Shown piece after piece: positions 23,761 to 34,293 of a stretch of 64,000 bases of DNA. The notes below the pieces were generated by a model. The model had not been told where the DNA came from. It was given only the letters and a program-made list of their open reading frames with translations, and did no database searches. The number at the start of each line of letters is the position of its first letter. The stretch's first letter is position 1. The DNA comes from Epiperipatus broadwayi (Eukaryota > Onychophora > Udeonychophora > Euonychophora > Peripatidae), in the NCBI GenBank assembly GCA_028023455.1, contig JAQFVV010006255.1, positions 2,790,001-2,854,000 on the forward strand. The letters are read 5' to 3'. Both the position numbers and the translations under genes were made by a program.

Positions 23761-26089
23761 AAAACATTTCTATGGTGGCAAAATAATTTAATAACCTGCT
23801 AATTAAAAATTAGTTTTACTAATTCTGATTTGTTTTTCTTTAACACATATAAACTAGCTTCTAATATAATTGACTGTCACTTTATTATAATTAAATTTTA
23901 CTTTTCGACAAAGATAAATAAAATAGCTGAAAACTATACATATTCAATTTCTTTCACAAATTTACCCTCCATCACATGAGAATGTAATGACACAGCTGAA
24001 ATTAAATTCACATTTTCTTTATCAGCAGTCTACTTACTATTTGCCCTGCTTTTTATTTATAGCTACTTTCATAAGGACTATAATGTATATAATTTTACAT
24101 GATTACAAAACAAAGCATAGTATCTATAATTTGTTTTCAAGGTAACCTCTGTAACTAAAAGCAATTTAACATTTACTATCTTTATAATGCTGTGTAATTT
24201 TAATATAATAATTATATATAATGTTTGAAAAATCAGTATTAATGTAAAGTGATTATATATTTGTCTTCAATTTTTGATTGTAACAACTCTTTTTTTTCAA
24301 ATGATCTTTAATCATGAATCAAGATTTGGTATATCTTAAGAAAATCTTAAAGAAAATTTTAAGACACTACTTACTGAAAAAAAAGTCATGTGTTTTGTGT
24401 AACTTTATATCTCAGCTCACAATATGAGTATGATCTTATGATGTTTTAAGACTTTTATGATCATTATCATCATGTTTCAGTGTGACATCATATAATTACT
24501 CTTTGAAAAATTTTATATTTATTAATTTTTCATGAGTCTTGACAAAGTTGTCACAAGTTCAATTTCAGTATCTTTCTTCTTTTATTTAATAAATTATGTA
24601 TTGTACTATAATAAGAACAAATACAACATAAATAAATGAAATATATTAAACCGAGGTAATAAATAAATGAATGTACAGGAATACACACATAATTTGCAAA
24701 TTAAAATTCTGAAGTGAGTTTTAATCATTCTTGATGAAGCATTACTCTTGACAGTAGTGTTTCCAAGTCTTCACTTAATGCAAAAATGAAAAAGATTTGA
24801 AAATAAAAAATATTGTTCACTGGTTCTTTTTTTTTTAAAAAAAAAAAAATTGTATGGAAAAAAGTTGCATCAGGATTATGATTAGCAAGTGATCAGTAGC
24901 GCAGGAGCAAAAATAATAAACATTATGTGGAACTTGTTTTGAAATCAAAATATTTAGTTGAATAATGCTTGAAAGTGAAGATTATGGGAATGATGCAATG
25001 AAGTTTCACTGTATATGTACCTACTTACTATTTTTTTGTTAAACTAAACTAAAATGAATAAAAATTGAAAGTATAAATATTAGTCATATTTTTTATAATG
25101 AACAAATTATCTTCATTTTAAAAAATCAACTATTTACAAATAATAATACTGTGAGTGTTGTTATCATTTATTTATTGTTGCTGTTATTTTATTCTGTGAA
25201 TATTATTGTTATTTTCACTTTTTATATATATCATTTTAAACTCATCATGTTAAAAAAAGAAAAAATTTTTTTGAAAGGACAAATATTAGTGTAACAAATT
25301 TGTGATTTCATTTTATTTTTTCTAGTTCATTTATTTATAAGATATTTTAATTTTCTAATTGCACAATTTCAAAAACAATCATTATAAATTTACTGTTAAA
25401 AATGAAAAAGTATATAGAATATACCACTAAAATGTTATGGAAAAAATTAAAAAGTTAAGCAAACATTTGTAATATTTGCTACTATAAGTATATCATTTAA
25501 ATAGTCTGCAGCAGTCTCTCATAAATAAGCATGACTATTTCAATGCCAAAAGAAATTTAAAAAAATAAAAAAGTTAAAATAATAATAATAAACTATAGAT
25601 GAGGTGTGTGGTGACTATACAAATTAATCTGTGAATTATTAATATTTTAATATATATACTAAACTGGTTTATTATTCTAGTTATTTAAAATTTTGGGTGC
25701 TGTCTTAGTTTTTGTAGCAAACTTTTCTTTCTGAAATACTTTAAGATCATCTAATTCTAACTTTCCAATGTATTTTATCTTTAGGCATATTTTATCATTG
25801 AAACCAATCAACATTGTACTTTTGAAAAGTCTGAAATAAGCCTTATAACATCAGTAGGATCTACCTCTTCTACAAAACTCATGCAGAAGCTCATTATAAT
25901 TTTTTTTTTTTAGGAAGTCTTGTATCAGTTATTTATTTAACACATTCAATCCACCAATAATGTGGATTTACAGTAGTGGACTTTATAGTGTACTTTCAAC
26001 AAGTTGAAGATATATTGATTGGTTTTATGATCTTGCCTTTTTTTTTTTAATTTTACAGGGCATTCTTAAATGAAATTGTTTTAATCCCT
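23761..26089. other. A+T-rich non-coding DNA
   Basis: No feature identified beyond homopolymer runs (for example T-run then A-run at about 24829-24850). Confidence 0.5.
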
Positions 26090-28200
26090 TTTGTGTTATA
26101 TTGATAAGATACCCAAATCCACTTCCATATAACAAATTAGGCAAAATAACAGCTCTCTATATAGCTAATTTAGTGGTAGTAGTTAATTTCTCACAGCAGC
26201 AACAAATTGGAATCTGTACTACATTTCAACATCTAAGGCCATCTTTCTACTTAAAACTACAAAGATATTTAAATTTCAAGTTGATAATAATTCAAATTAA
26301 AAGTTGCTGTAGATTTTACTTCCATTCCTGGTTGATAAATGATTTTAGTTTTTTGAATGTTAATTATTAAAATAATGTCATTGTATGTTGCATTCAAGAC
26401 ATTAAGTACATTCTTGAAAATCATCTTGAATTGGCAAGAGAAACACAATCATCAATATATTATAAATTCAGAATACAATAAGATATTATTTTTTTTTTTT
26501 GTAATTGATTCAATTAAAAATTTCACCATTAAATTTGCATTACATCTTTAACTCTGATTCATTAAATCACTTATAACAGTACCAAAAATCACTCATAAGA
26601 ATCAAAAACAAAATTGGTGTAAATACATATCTTTGTTTAATATCAATTTCCGTTGCATATGCTTCAAATTTTATAAGTTTAGTAATAATATTTCCTTCAT
26701 TCTATAATATAAAAGTTGTATAATATAAATAAACTTCCTTAGATCTGTTTGATTGAATCAAATGTTTTGGGTAAATCAATAAAAGTCATATAATTTTTTT
26801 TTCTTTGACATTTTTTATATATTTCTCTGACAACAAAAACATCTATTAATGGCTTTATAATTCTCTAAAACTATGTTGAGTTTCTGGTATCTATTCATCT
26901 ATGCTCAATAAAATTCTTGAAAATATCCTTGCTGCATTGGCTAATGATCCCATTTCACAGTAATTATTGCAATTTTATTTGTTTCTTTAGTTAAAAAAAA
27001 AACAAAAACAATATCTTTTGAAGGTTTGTGATGATGGTATTTTAGTTGTATTTATACATTGGACTATTTCTCTCATCTAATATAAGTATTAAATTTCTTG
27101 AGAAAAATTTAACTTTATTCAAATAATCCAAATATATTTAACTATTAGTAATAGCATATAAGTTAGTGCATATACTAACCTGTATGCTATTACTAACAGA
27201 TGAATATATTTAGAATATTTAAATAAAGTTAAATTTTTCTAAAGACATTCAATACTTTGATTATGGAAATAGTCCAATATATAAATACAAATAGAAGTAT
27301 CTGTTAGATCAATTTGTACATCTTTGTGAGTCTATATTTTCCTAAAATTTTTAATATTTTTGAAACTAGAATATCACATATTTTTCAGATTACAAAACTA
27401 AACTGGATATCTTTGTTCATATCTAAATGAGTAGATAAATAGATTTAACATTAAAATTCATAATTTCAATTCATATATCATTTTTCAAAAAATGATCAAA
27501 TACTCTGAAATATCATTGCCATTAAATATGAGAGTGCCATTGATGGATGTAATAGAATTGTGATACTATGTTTCAGTTTTATATGTTGTTTTCAGTGTAT
27601 CAAAAAACAAATCTAAAAAGATATTTTCTTTGAAGTTTTATTTTACTATCATTATTTTAAAAAAATTTCAGTTGATGAATTTTTGTTTGTAAATCTATAT
27701 TAATTACTTCATTGAATTTATTATTCTGCCAAGCAAAAAAAAATACTATATGTTGATCTTTTTTTTCTTTTTGGTAAACTCGAGACCTGATTTATCAATG
27801 ATACACTTCTTAAAAGAATTCCATGTCTCAATAACATGACAGTCTTTAAAGTTCAAATTAACAATTTTAGTGTTTAATTTCTATTGAAAGTTAGCATATT
27901 AATTGATGCTTCTAAGGAACAAATATCAATTTTTTTACAAATATAATTGAAATATGATTTATTTTTTAATGCAATTATGGGATTTTAATCTTGAAGTATA
28001 CTAATCTGTAATCTGTCCAAATGTCTGGCATCTATTGAACTTTTCAATGGAAAAATACATTTTAAATATGTATATTTATTAATAATTCTTTAAATGTGTG
28101 CACATTTGAAACTTACTGATATTAGATTTAATAAAGTTGCCATTAATTTAGCTATGTATTTGTTTTAGATCATTGTTATTCTCTTCAACTTTAGTTTTGA
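26090..28200 (-). pseudogene. Ancient LINE: RT, C-terminal region and part of the linker
   Basis: Highly decayed, read only as pieces in several minus-strand frames. From 5' to 3': a linker piece resembling the region between endonuclease and RT (KLNTKIVNLNF, IETWNSFKKCI near 27.8 kb; SINGTLIFNGNDI near 27.5 kb); SLANAARIFSRILL; PETQHSFRE; MTFIDLPKTFDSIKQI (RT core Asp block, near 26780); RYVFTPILFLILMS (the QGC.LAPTLF block); a YIDDC box (26448-26459) in place of ADDC; INIQKTKIIYQPGM; RAVILPNLLYGSGFG. This order and these phrases fit the non-LTR RTs with 'KKTEVMYQP' signatures. The clade is not assigned. A 245-bp palindrome interrupts it at 27046-27290. Much older than the RTE copies. Confidence 0.65.
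27046..27290. repeat. 245-bp palindrome (foldback element)
   Basis: Left arm from TTGTATTTATACATTGGACT (27046) to the TAGTAATAGCATA block, right arm the inverted counterpart ending ATATATAAATACAA (27290). Arms are about 115-120 bp with small differences, separated by about 10 bp around GTGCATATACTAAC. No coding capacity. It is inserted within the older LINE. No target duplication could be fixed with confidence. Confidence 0.8.
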
Positions 28201-28380
28201 ATTATTTGAAAAATTGTTATACATTTTGTCTTCACATGACCAACAAGACATCATATGACCTTAGCTTAGATATTGTTGTTCATTAACAAATTCTTCTGTT
28301 CTCACTATTTTTATGCTATCTAGTATATGCTGTAGTTATTAATAGATATTTGTTGGCAGTGCTTAATAAATCCTTATCTA

Positions 28381-28559
28381 CATCACATGATAACCATTTC
28401 CTATGATTTTCTCTGATGAAAGCCACAAGCTAGAAACCAGTCTGTGGATATTGGATGAGTGGCATTAGATAGGGATTTTATTCACAAACCTTTCTTGTGT
28501 CCATACTAAGGCTTATACTGGTTGGCACTATTATATGCAGAGTTTGTGACTTTTAAATT
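28381..28559 (+). mobile_element. Family-S short element, simple copy with 8-bp TSD
   Basis: Starts CATCACATGATAACCATTTC and runs through GATGAAAGCCACAAGCTAGA and TGGATATTGGATGAGT to GCAGAGTTTGTGACTTTTAAA. It is flanked by CTTATCTA at 28373-28380 and 28560-28567. About 179 bp. The two ends are not inverted repeats of each other, and I see no clear RNA polymerase III A/B boxes, so it is neither an obvious MITE nor a standard tRNA SINE. The right end is T/A-rich. Other copies lie at 20519-20576 (deleted form), 47278-47683 (palindromic dimer), 28568-28620 and 28850-28975. Confidence 0.75.
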
Positions 28560-28567
28560 CTTATCTA

Positions 28568-28975
28568 ATTGCAAACTAGTCTGGGGATATTTGGATAGGA
28601 AAGCACTACTATTTTGCATCTAATTACTAAAGCTTAAGAATTTGTTAATGAATAGGGAATGTGTACGCTAAAGACATGCAATGTCTTGTATCATATCTGC
28701 CTAAGAATAAAGGTACATAAAGTTATATAAAAAAACTAAGGTCACCATAATATATAGAAACTGGACCCATTTCAAATCTATTGGATTGAAAAAAAATGGC
28801 TGCTATAGAAGTATATTAGATCCACAAAAAAAAGATTCAAATACATTTCTTTAAAAATTCTAAAATCTTCTCATTGAAGAAAGTTAAAAGTTTGAAACTA
28901 ATCTGGGGATATTTGGATAGAACATCAGTGGATAAAGATTTATTGAGTCCTACCAACTGGCATTTATTGATTAAT
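28568..28975 (+). repeat. Two further diverged pieces of family S
   Basis: 28568-28620 (GCAAACTAGTCTGGGGATAT...) abuts the 28381 copy's target duplication. 28850-28975 runs from CATTTCTTTA through GAAACTAATCTGGGGATAT to CTGGCATTTATTGATTA, collinear with the 47.5-kb arms. They are more diverged and lack clean ends. A 96-codon open frame overlaps the second piece (28874-29164), but it has no motif and I do not regard it as a gene. Confidence 0.6.
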
Positions 28976-29949
28976 AAAGATTATATTAGATATTATAAAA
29001 ATAGTGAGAATAGAATTTGGGAATGGATAACATTTTATATTTATATTATAATTGAAAGTTTGTATTTCTCTCAGAATTATATATTTAAGTTTAAAAATAT
29101 GTTTATTTACATTAATAGAATTGGATGTTATAAAGCTGTTAACGTTTTCACAACATATGAGTAAACTTTTATTCTTTCAAAAGCGACATTTTTCATAAAA
29201 GTATGTATTGCATTTTCAAATAAAATCAAGAAAATCTGCTTTATTCGAGCTAATTTTGATTTGTGTTTTAAAAGTTAGGTTTTTTCAAAACAGTTGCAAT
29301 GAACTTTGTATTGTGTTATCTTAGAGTTGAGAAGTTAACAATTATATAATATCAAATATCTTAAATTTACAAAATGTTTTTTAGAGGGTACTTTGATACT
29401 ATAACTTATATAATATTTTTACTTACATTATATATGGAAATATGCACACACAATGCATTTTAATTAAATAATCTATAATATCACATAAATTTTAAATTAT
29501 TGATTTTACTTTTTAAATGGTATTTTAGAATTTAGCATTTATTGTTTTCTGAATATGTTATTAACAAGTTTCACTAATTATATCATTTAGAATTAATGTT
29601 ATCTACAATGTTTGAGTAGCGCTACAAATTCACTGAGAATACCCAATCTTTCCTTTTTATCCAGATTTAACAATTTTCATGGTAATTTCTTATTTGGTTC
29701 GCTCGCCAACATTGATGATTCAGTAAAACTTTGAATGGATAGTAGGATATATGTATTTTAAATATTTAATTTCATATTAGAGTGTGATAATGGGCAATTA
29801 ATTCATTTTACTAAATATTTAAATTTTTATAAATCAGAGATTCATTTAGGTAGAAGGATTCAAGTATTGTAAACATCATTTAATTCTTTTGTCAGTAATT
29901 TCTAATGAAGATATTGAAAGAATGTATAGTATTTAAAAGTTAAAAAAAA
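28976..29949. other. A+T-rich non-coding DNA
   Basis: Nothing recognised; includes poly-A tract at 29941-29954 next to the RTE relic. Confidence 0.5.
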
Positions 29950-31075
29950 AAAAAGGATATTCTGAATTATAGACTTATCAGTCAGAATTCTTTCAGCTTA
30001 TATATATTTTTTTTAAAGTGTCATAGCATCGGCCGGGACGCGAACCCGCAACCCGGGCAACTGCCTGCAAGTGCAAGGCAGTCGCGCTGACCTCTCGACC
30101 ACCAATGCAAGACATATATTTACCAAGATTATTGCAAAGAAAATCAAAGGAAATACAGCATATCGTATTTGAGAATTAAAAGAAAATCTAAAAAAGATTA
30201 TATGTTGGCATTTTGCATTAGATTTGTAAATTTTGAAAACTAGTTTTACTCTATAAGCACCTTTTATCAGAATTTCAAAAATAGTTTCAAAATGGAAAAA
30301 AAAATCGTGATTCTAGTTTTATGGAAAATATTTGATGGTTAAAATAGAAAAATAAAAGATCAATGATTAATTGTGTCATCTGTATTTGCAGATAATGTGA
30401 TTGTTTTATAAATAATATATATTAGAGATGCAGCAAGTGGTATAAAAGTTATATCAGATAATTTTTTTTAAAAGCAGAATTAAAAATAAATACTAAAAAA
30501 AGAAGATAATATTCAAAGAATTTTTAAAAAAGAAAATTAAAATTATTAATAATAAATTAGAAAATATTATAGATTATAAATACTTTGAACAAATTATTAA
30601 TACTAATGGAACCATTATGGATAGAATTAAAGTTATTATTAGAAATAAAATAAATGAAAATATGTCTATATGAAAAGCAAGATTTTTAATAACTGTCATT
30701 GTTTTCTTATAACTAAGATTTAGATACTGAATAAAATGAAAATTTAGAGACTATAGACCATACAATGAAGTATGGAGAGAGTTAGCATTAGCAAATAGGA
30801 ATCAAAAGTGAAGTAAGTGAATGAGAGAACATAGACAAGTCATTGGATTTAAAAAATGAATATGGAATTAGGCTTGACTTATTGATAGAAGATATGATAA
30901 TAGGTGGACAATTAAAACCTAAATGTGATCCAAATTAACTGTGGAGATCTAGAAAGAGATCACTTTTATATGGTTAGATAAACAAATGAAGTTTTTAGAA
31001 AGTTTCAGGAGAAGAAAGGCTGTTATCAAAAGTGCTGAAACAAAATCAGAGGGATGCTAATGATTAGTTGTTTAT
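29950..31075 (+). pseudogene. RTE-type LINE relic (plus strand)
   Basis: Degraded match to RTE ORF2 in changing frames: NYRLISQNSFSAY (about 29970), IFTKIIAKKIKGNTAY (about 30120), VFADNVIVL (the FADD box, about 30390, second Asp changed to Asn), INTKKRK, YKYFEQIINTNGTIMDRI (about 30570-30630), and RSRKRSLLY-like DNA near 30950. The part between the RT start and the FADD box is strongly shortened. It contains a tRNA-like retro-insertion at 30010-30113. Older than RTE copy 1. Confidence 0.6.
30010..30113 (-). mobile_element. tRNA-like retro-insertion with A tail and TSD
   Basis: A strikingly GC-rich island. The minus strand at 30108-30026 folds as a tRNA: acceptor GCATTGG/CCGATGC, D arm GTCG...CGAC, B box GGTTCGCGTCC, and a T arm with one mismatch. 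The anticodon arm is ambiguous (stem CTGC/GCAG; GCA or TGC readable) and the variable region is long (about GCAGTTGCCCGGGTT), like a class II tRNA. After the acceptor comes TATGACAC and an A-run. ATATATTT flanks both sides (30002-30009, 30114-30121). Best read as a tRNA retropseudogene or a very short tRNA-headed SINE, not a working tRNA gene. No CCA is encoded. Confidence 0.65.
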
Positions 31076-31387
31076 TATTAAATCAACATTTCATGAAATG
31101 TCAATAGATTTTTAAATTTGAAACTAATCATATATTAAATTTCAATTCCATTTTTTCATTCATTTTTTACAATATATATATATCTGGAGAAGAGTGTGAA
31201 ATGGTTATTGGAGCATTTCTTAAATATTTTATTTTTCATCTACATTGAAATTTATACTTGAATTATAATAAGATTTATAAACATTTAGTTTGCTATCGAT
31301 TTGAAGGATTTGCAAAAAGTAGCATGGCAATATTTTCAAATTATTAATAAAGCATTTATATAACATAAATATATAATTTATTTTCAG
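31076..31387. other. Intron immediately upstream of the MARCHF6 exon
   Basis: A+T-rich intron sequence ending in a T-rich tract and the acceptor TTTATTTTCAG at 31377-31387. No other feature. Confidence 0.7.
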
Positions 31388-31520
31388 GTATATCAAAATG
31401 GTTTACGGAATATGAATCTAAAGTTTATTCTTCAGCATCTGGCTATACCTGTTTTAACTGGGCTTGGTCTTTGTTTGGCAATCCCTTATGTACTAGCTTG
31501 TAGCATTATACCTCTTTTTG
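31388..31520 (+). CDS. MARCHF6: Internal exon of MARCHF6 (TEB4/Doa10) E3 ubiquitin ligase
   Basis: MARCHF6 is a polytopic ER-membrane RING-CH ubiquitin ligase of ER-associated degradation. The 133-nt exon lies between a TTTTCAG acceptor and a G/GTAAGT donor. It reads in phase 0 as VYQNGLRNMNLKFILQHLA followed by a hydrophobic helix (PVLTGLGLCLAIPYVLA) and CSIIPLFG, leaving phase 1 at the donor. This is collinear, without gaps and about half identical from memory, with the segment of human MARCHF6 about 100 residues from the C-terminus (VY.NGIRN..L...RKLA.PV), which contains one of the last membrane spans. It is the only non-repeat coding segment found. The preceding exon (encoding the region before 'IEQ') and the following C-terminal exon were not found, so they are probably outside the window. 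Confidence 0.88.
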
Positions 31521-32628
31521 GTAAGTATTCCTTACATTATTTAGGCTATAAATAATTCTTATTCTGTATCAATACTGGTTATAAATTTGTTTAAATGCTA
31601 CATAACATAGAAGTAAACATTTAGAAATGCTAAAGATTTTTTTTTTTTTTTTTTGTGGAGAGGTAGGGCTCATGTATTATATCAAAAATAATATGTAATA
31701 CTATTATTTACTTTATATTGTTTAATTTATTTTGATATTTTTTATTTTTATTTATTATAAATAACATTAAAGATGATGGAAATGTGTATGTAATGAAAAT
31801 TGGCTTATTTAAGTTGCAGGTTTGTGGTAATTAGTTCTGTGGACATTTAATGATTCTCTATTTAAAAGAATTTATACCATATGAACATAGCTTTTGACTT
31901 TGCAAGTTCAAAGTCATTCATAGTTAATCAATTGTTGTTTTGCTCATTTCATGTCTACAAAATGACAACATTATTGAATAGGAAGCTATTATTGTATAAT
32001 ATGGATAATGAAAAATTAAATCAATAAACTAAGAAATAATTAATGTAGTCATTATTTACAGGCACAAATGTAGTAGTGCCCAGAGAGCTAGTTTATCATA
32101 TACAACTTAACCAGAAGCTCAGTCAATAAATCATTTTTAATAAGAAAATAGTAAAAAAATTTCACATTATATTATTGACAATCCATCTTAGAAGAAAAAA
32201 AATAATAAAACAGTTTTTTTCATAAATTTTTATCATTTCATCTTAATGTATATACCCAGTCATTTCAAAAAAAATTCTGCCTTGTAACATTCAAATGAAT
32301 GGAAAATGAATTTTTAATGTAGTAGTTAATGCTATGAAGTTTTTTTAAAAAGTGATTTTATTCATACTTAAGTAAATTCCTATCTCATTTTTTTAACTGT
32401 ACGATTTAGTAGTTTTTTTTTTTTAAAAAGTAATTGTAATTTTTTAAAAAATTATTTGTCTAAAATTGAAAAAAAAAAAAAATTACATGTATTATATTAA
32501 TAAGATGCAATAACATATGTATATGTAAATGGTAACAAAATTAATAATTCAACATGGCAAAAACTTCAAATTTTTGTGACTACATTTATAGTTAATATAA
32601 AATTTTATATTTCAAATGTATATATATA
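31521..32628. other. Intron downstream of the MARCHF6 exon
   Basis: Begins with the consensus donor GTAAGT. Contains poly-T and poly-A runs (31636-31655, 32411-32424, 32469-32483) and no other recognised feature. Confidence 0.6.
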
Positions 32629-34291
32629 CACCTGGGTCTCGTTTTACGCGATAGATAGATAGGTCAAATGAAATCGCGCAAAAATAGACGTAACTTACAT
32701 TGAAAAGGGGGGGGGTGCGGTCTGATTTTTCAAAATTCGCATAAAAGCAAAGCACCAACATAAAATTACTTTAAAATTCACGCAAAAAAAAAATAAGGAA
32801 ATAAAATATGACTAATAAAAAATTTCAAATTTGAAAAAAATTGATACAAGACAAACTTTTTTTAACTACAATATTTAATTTTATTCAAAATAATATATTT
32901 TTATGCATAATTTACAGTACAGTAATTTACATTTTTTTATACACGTTTTAATTATTATCGCTATTTGCCCCAAAACACGTTTGTTTGCAAACTAGTAAAA
33001 AAATCAGATTCTCATGTGATGTGATGTATTTGGCTTCTCCTTAAACGAAGTCAAGAATATTTCAGCAATTATTCTCACAAGAGGAAATACAACTAGCGCC
33101 AAGTTCACTCTCATGTAGTGTTAATGGTTTTCTGTTGACGACAATGATGATTTTAATAATTGTTTATGAACTTAGACTTATGATAATAAAAAGACATTTA
33201 TTCACCACTGCTGGGACAAATTTAATTAAAACTAACAACTAAAAATTAAATTCTTATTTTTGTCTTTAATTTTCAATTCCATTTAAAAATCAAATTTTGT
33301 TTTACATCACATTAATTTCAAGTCGCCCGTAAGTAATTTTTAAATTGTTAATTACAATTAAAAATCAGATTTTAATTGTGCCCACTGCTATTACTGACCT
33401 TTTAAAAATAAACTTGTGGACACTAAATGATTAATAATTGATTACGTTCTTTTTTAAAAAGCAAAAACAGAATGTGATTTAAAATGCAAAATTAACACGC
33501 ACAATGTTTGAACAAATTTACATTATAATCTTGTAAAATTTAATGTGTGTATACATAAAATGTGGAAATCATGATTTTAATTTCATTATTGCATAAAATA
33601 TTACTATTATAAAGCACTGAAAATATTGAAATTACTAAGATGAAAGTAGAATTCCAATAATGTGCTATTACTTTCAATATAACGTAAGTGCACAAAATTT
33701 ATTGTTTAAAGCAAGGGTGGCCAACTTTTGTGTTTATAAGATCTACTTTTTATTTTAAAAATATTTTGTGATCGACAAGTTGTCATAGGTGATCGACTTG
33801 TTATAGGCATAGTCTAAGTAGAGGGAGGTGTGAAATACATACCATTTTTATATATCTACCTAATAAAAAATAATTATTTAATTGGACAAAAATCTCATGT
33901 CCAGGTTAATTAAAGCAACATGAATAACTATTAACAATATTTATTAATTCAAATTAGTTACATTAAATCAAGATTAAAAATGTTATTTCAATAATGATAC
34001 AATTTAATGGACATTATCTATCTAGAATTGAAAAAAAAATTAGAACAAAAATAAATAAAAATTGAAAATCTTGACATAATTTGTTTCACTCGTTATCTGA
34101 CAGCTCTTGCCAGATTGGCCTCACGATCGACCAAAAATGGCTTTGCGATCAACCGTTGGATCACGATCGACTTGTTGGACATCCCTGATTTAAAGTAATA
34201 GCACATTATCAGAGGTCGACTTCCAGTGAAACACGAATCGCGTAACTTCAAAATCGTGTTAAATAAGTCCGCGTAAAAAGAGACCCAGGTG
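32629..34291. mobile_element. pogo/Tigger-like DNA element, non-autonomous
   Basis: Left end CACCTGGGTCTCGTTTTACG (from 32629) and right end, on the opposite strand, CACCTGGGTCTCTTTTTACG (to 34291) form a TIR with one mismatch in the first 20 bp. TA dinucleotides flank both sides (32627-32628, 34292-34293), the TSD of the Tc1/mariner-pogo group. 'CGTTTTACGCG' is reminiscent of Tigger-type TIRs. Subterminal GCG-containing motifs (TCGCG, CGCGTAA) recur. About 1.66 kb including a nested 476-bp hAT element. No transposase frame remains. Confidence 0.75.
33712..34187. mobile_element. hAT-type MITE nested in the pogo-like element
   Basis: Left end CAAGGGTGGCCAACTTTTGT; right end on the opposite strand CAGGGATGTCCAACAAGTCG. 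The TIR consensus CARGGRTGKCCAAC resembles hAT ends. An 8-bp target duplication (GTTTAAAG 33704-33711, ATTTAAAG 34188-34195, one mismatch) has the length usual for hAT. Internal GATCGAC/GTCGATC motifs recur near both ends (TGATCGACAAGTTG near 33770; CACGATCGAC near 34121 and 34162). No transposase. Confidence 0.75.
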
Positions 34292-34293
34292 TA

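Noticed and set aside
28874-29164. 96-codon + frame as a gene
   Set aside because: Its first part is a diverged family-S repeat and the rest has no motif or codon pattern beyond A+T bias.
30026-30108. Functional tRNA gene
   Set aside because: The fold has an ambiguous anticodon loop, an odd variable region, an A-run after the acceptor and flanking direct repeats, which fit a retro-insertion better than a working gene.
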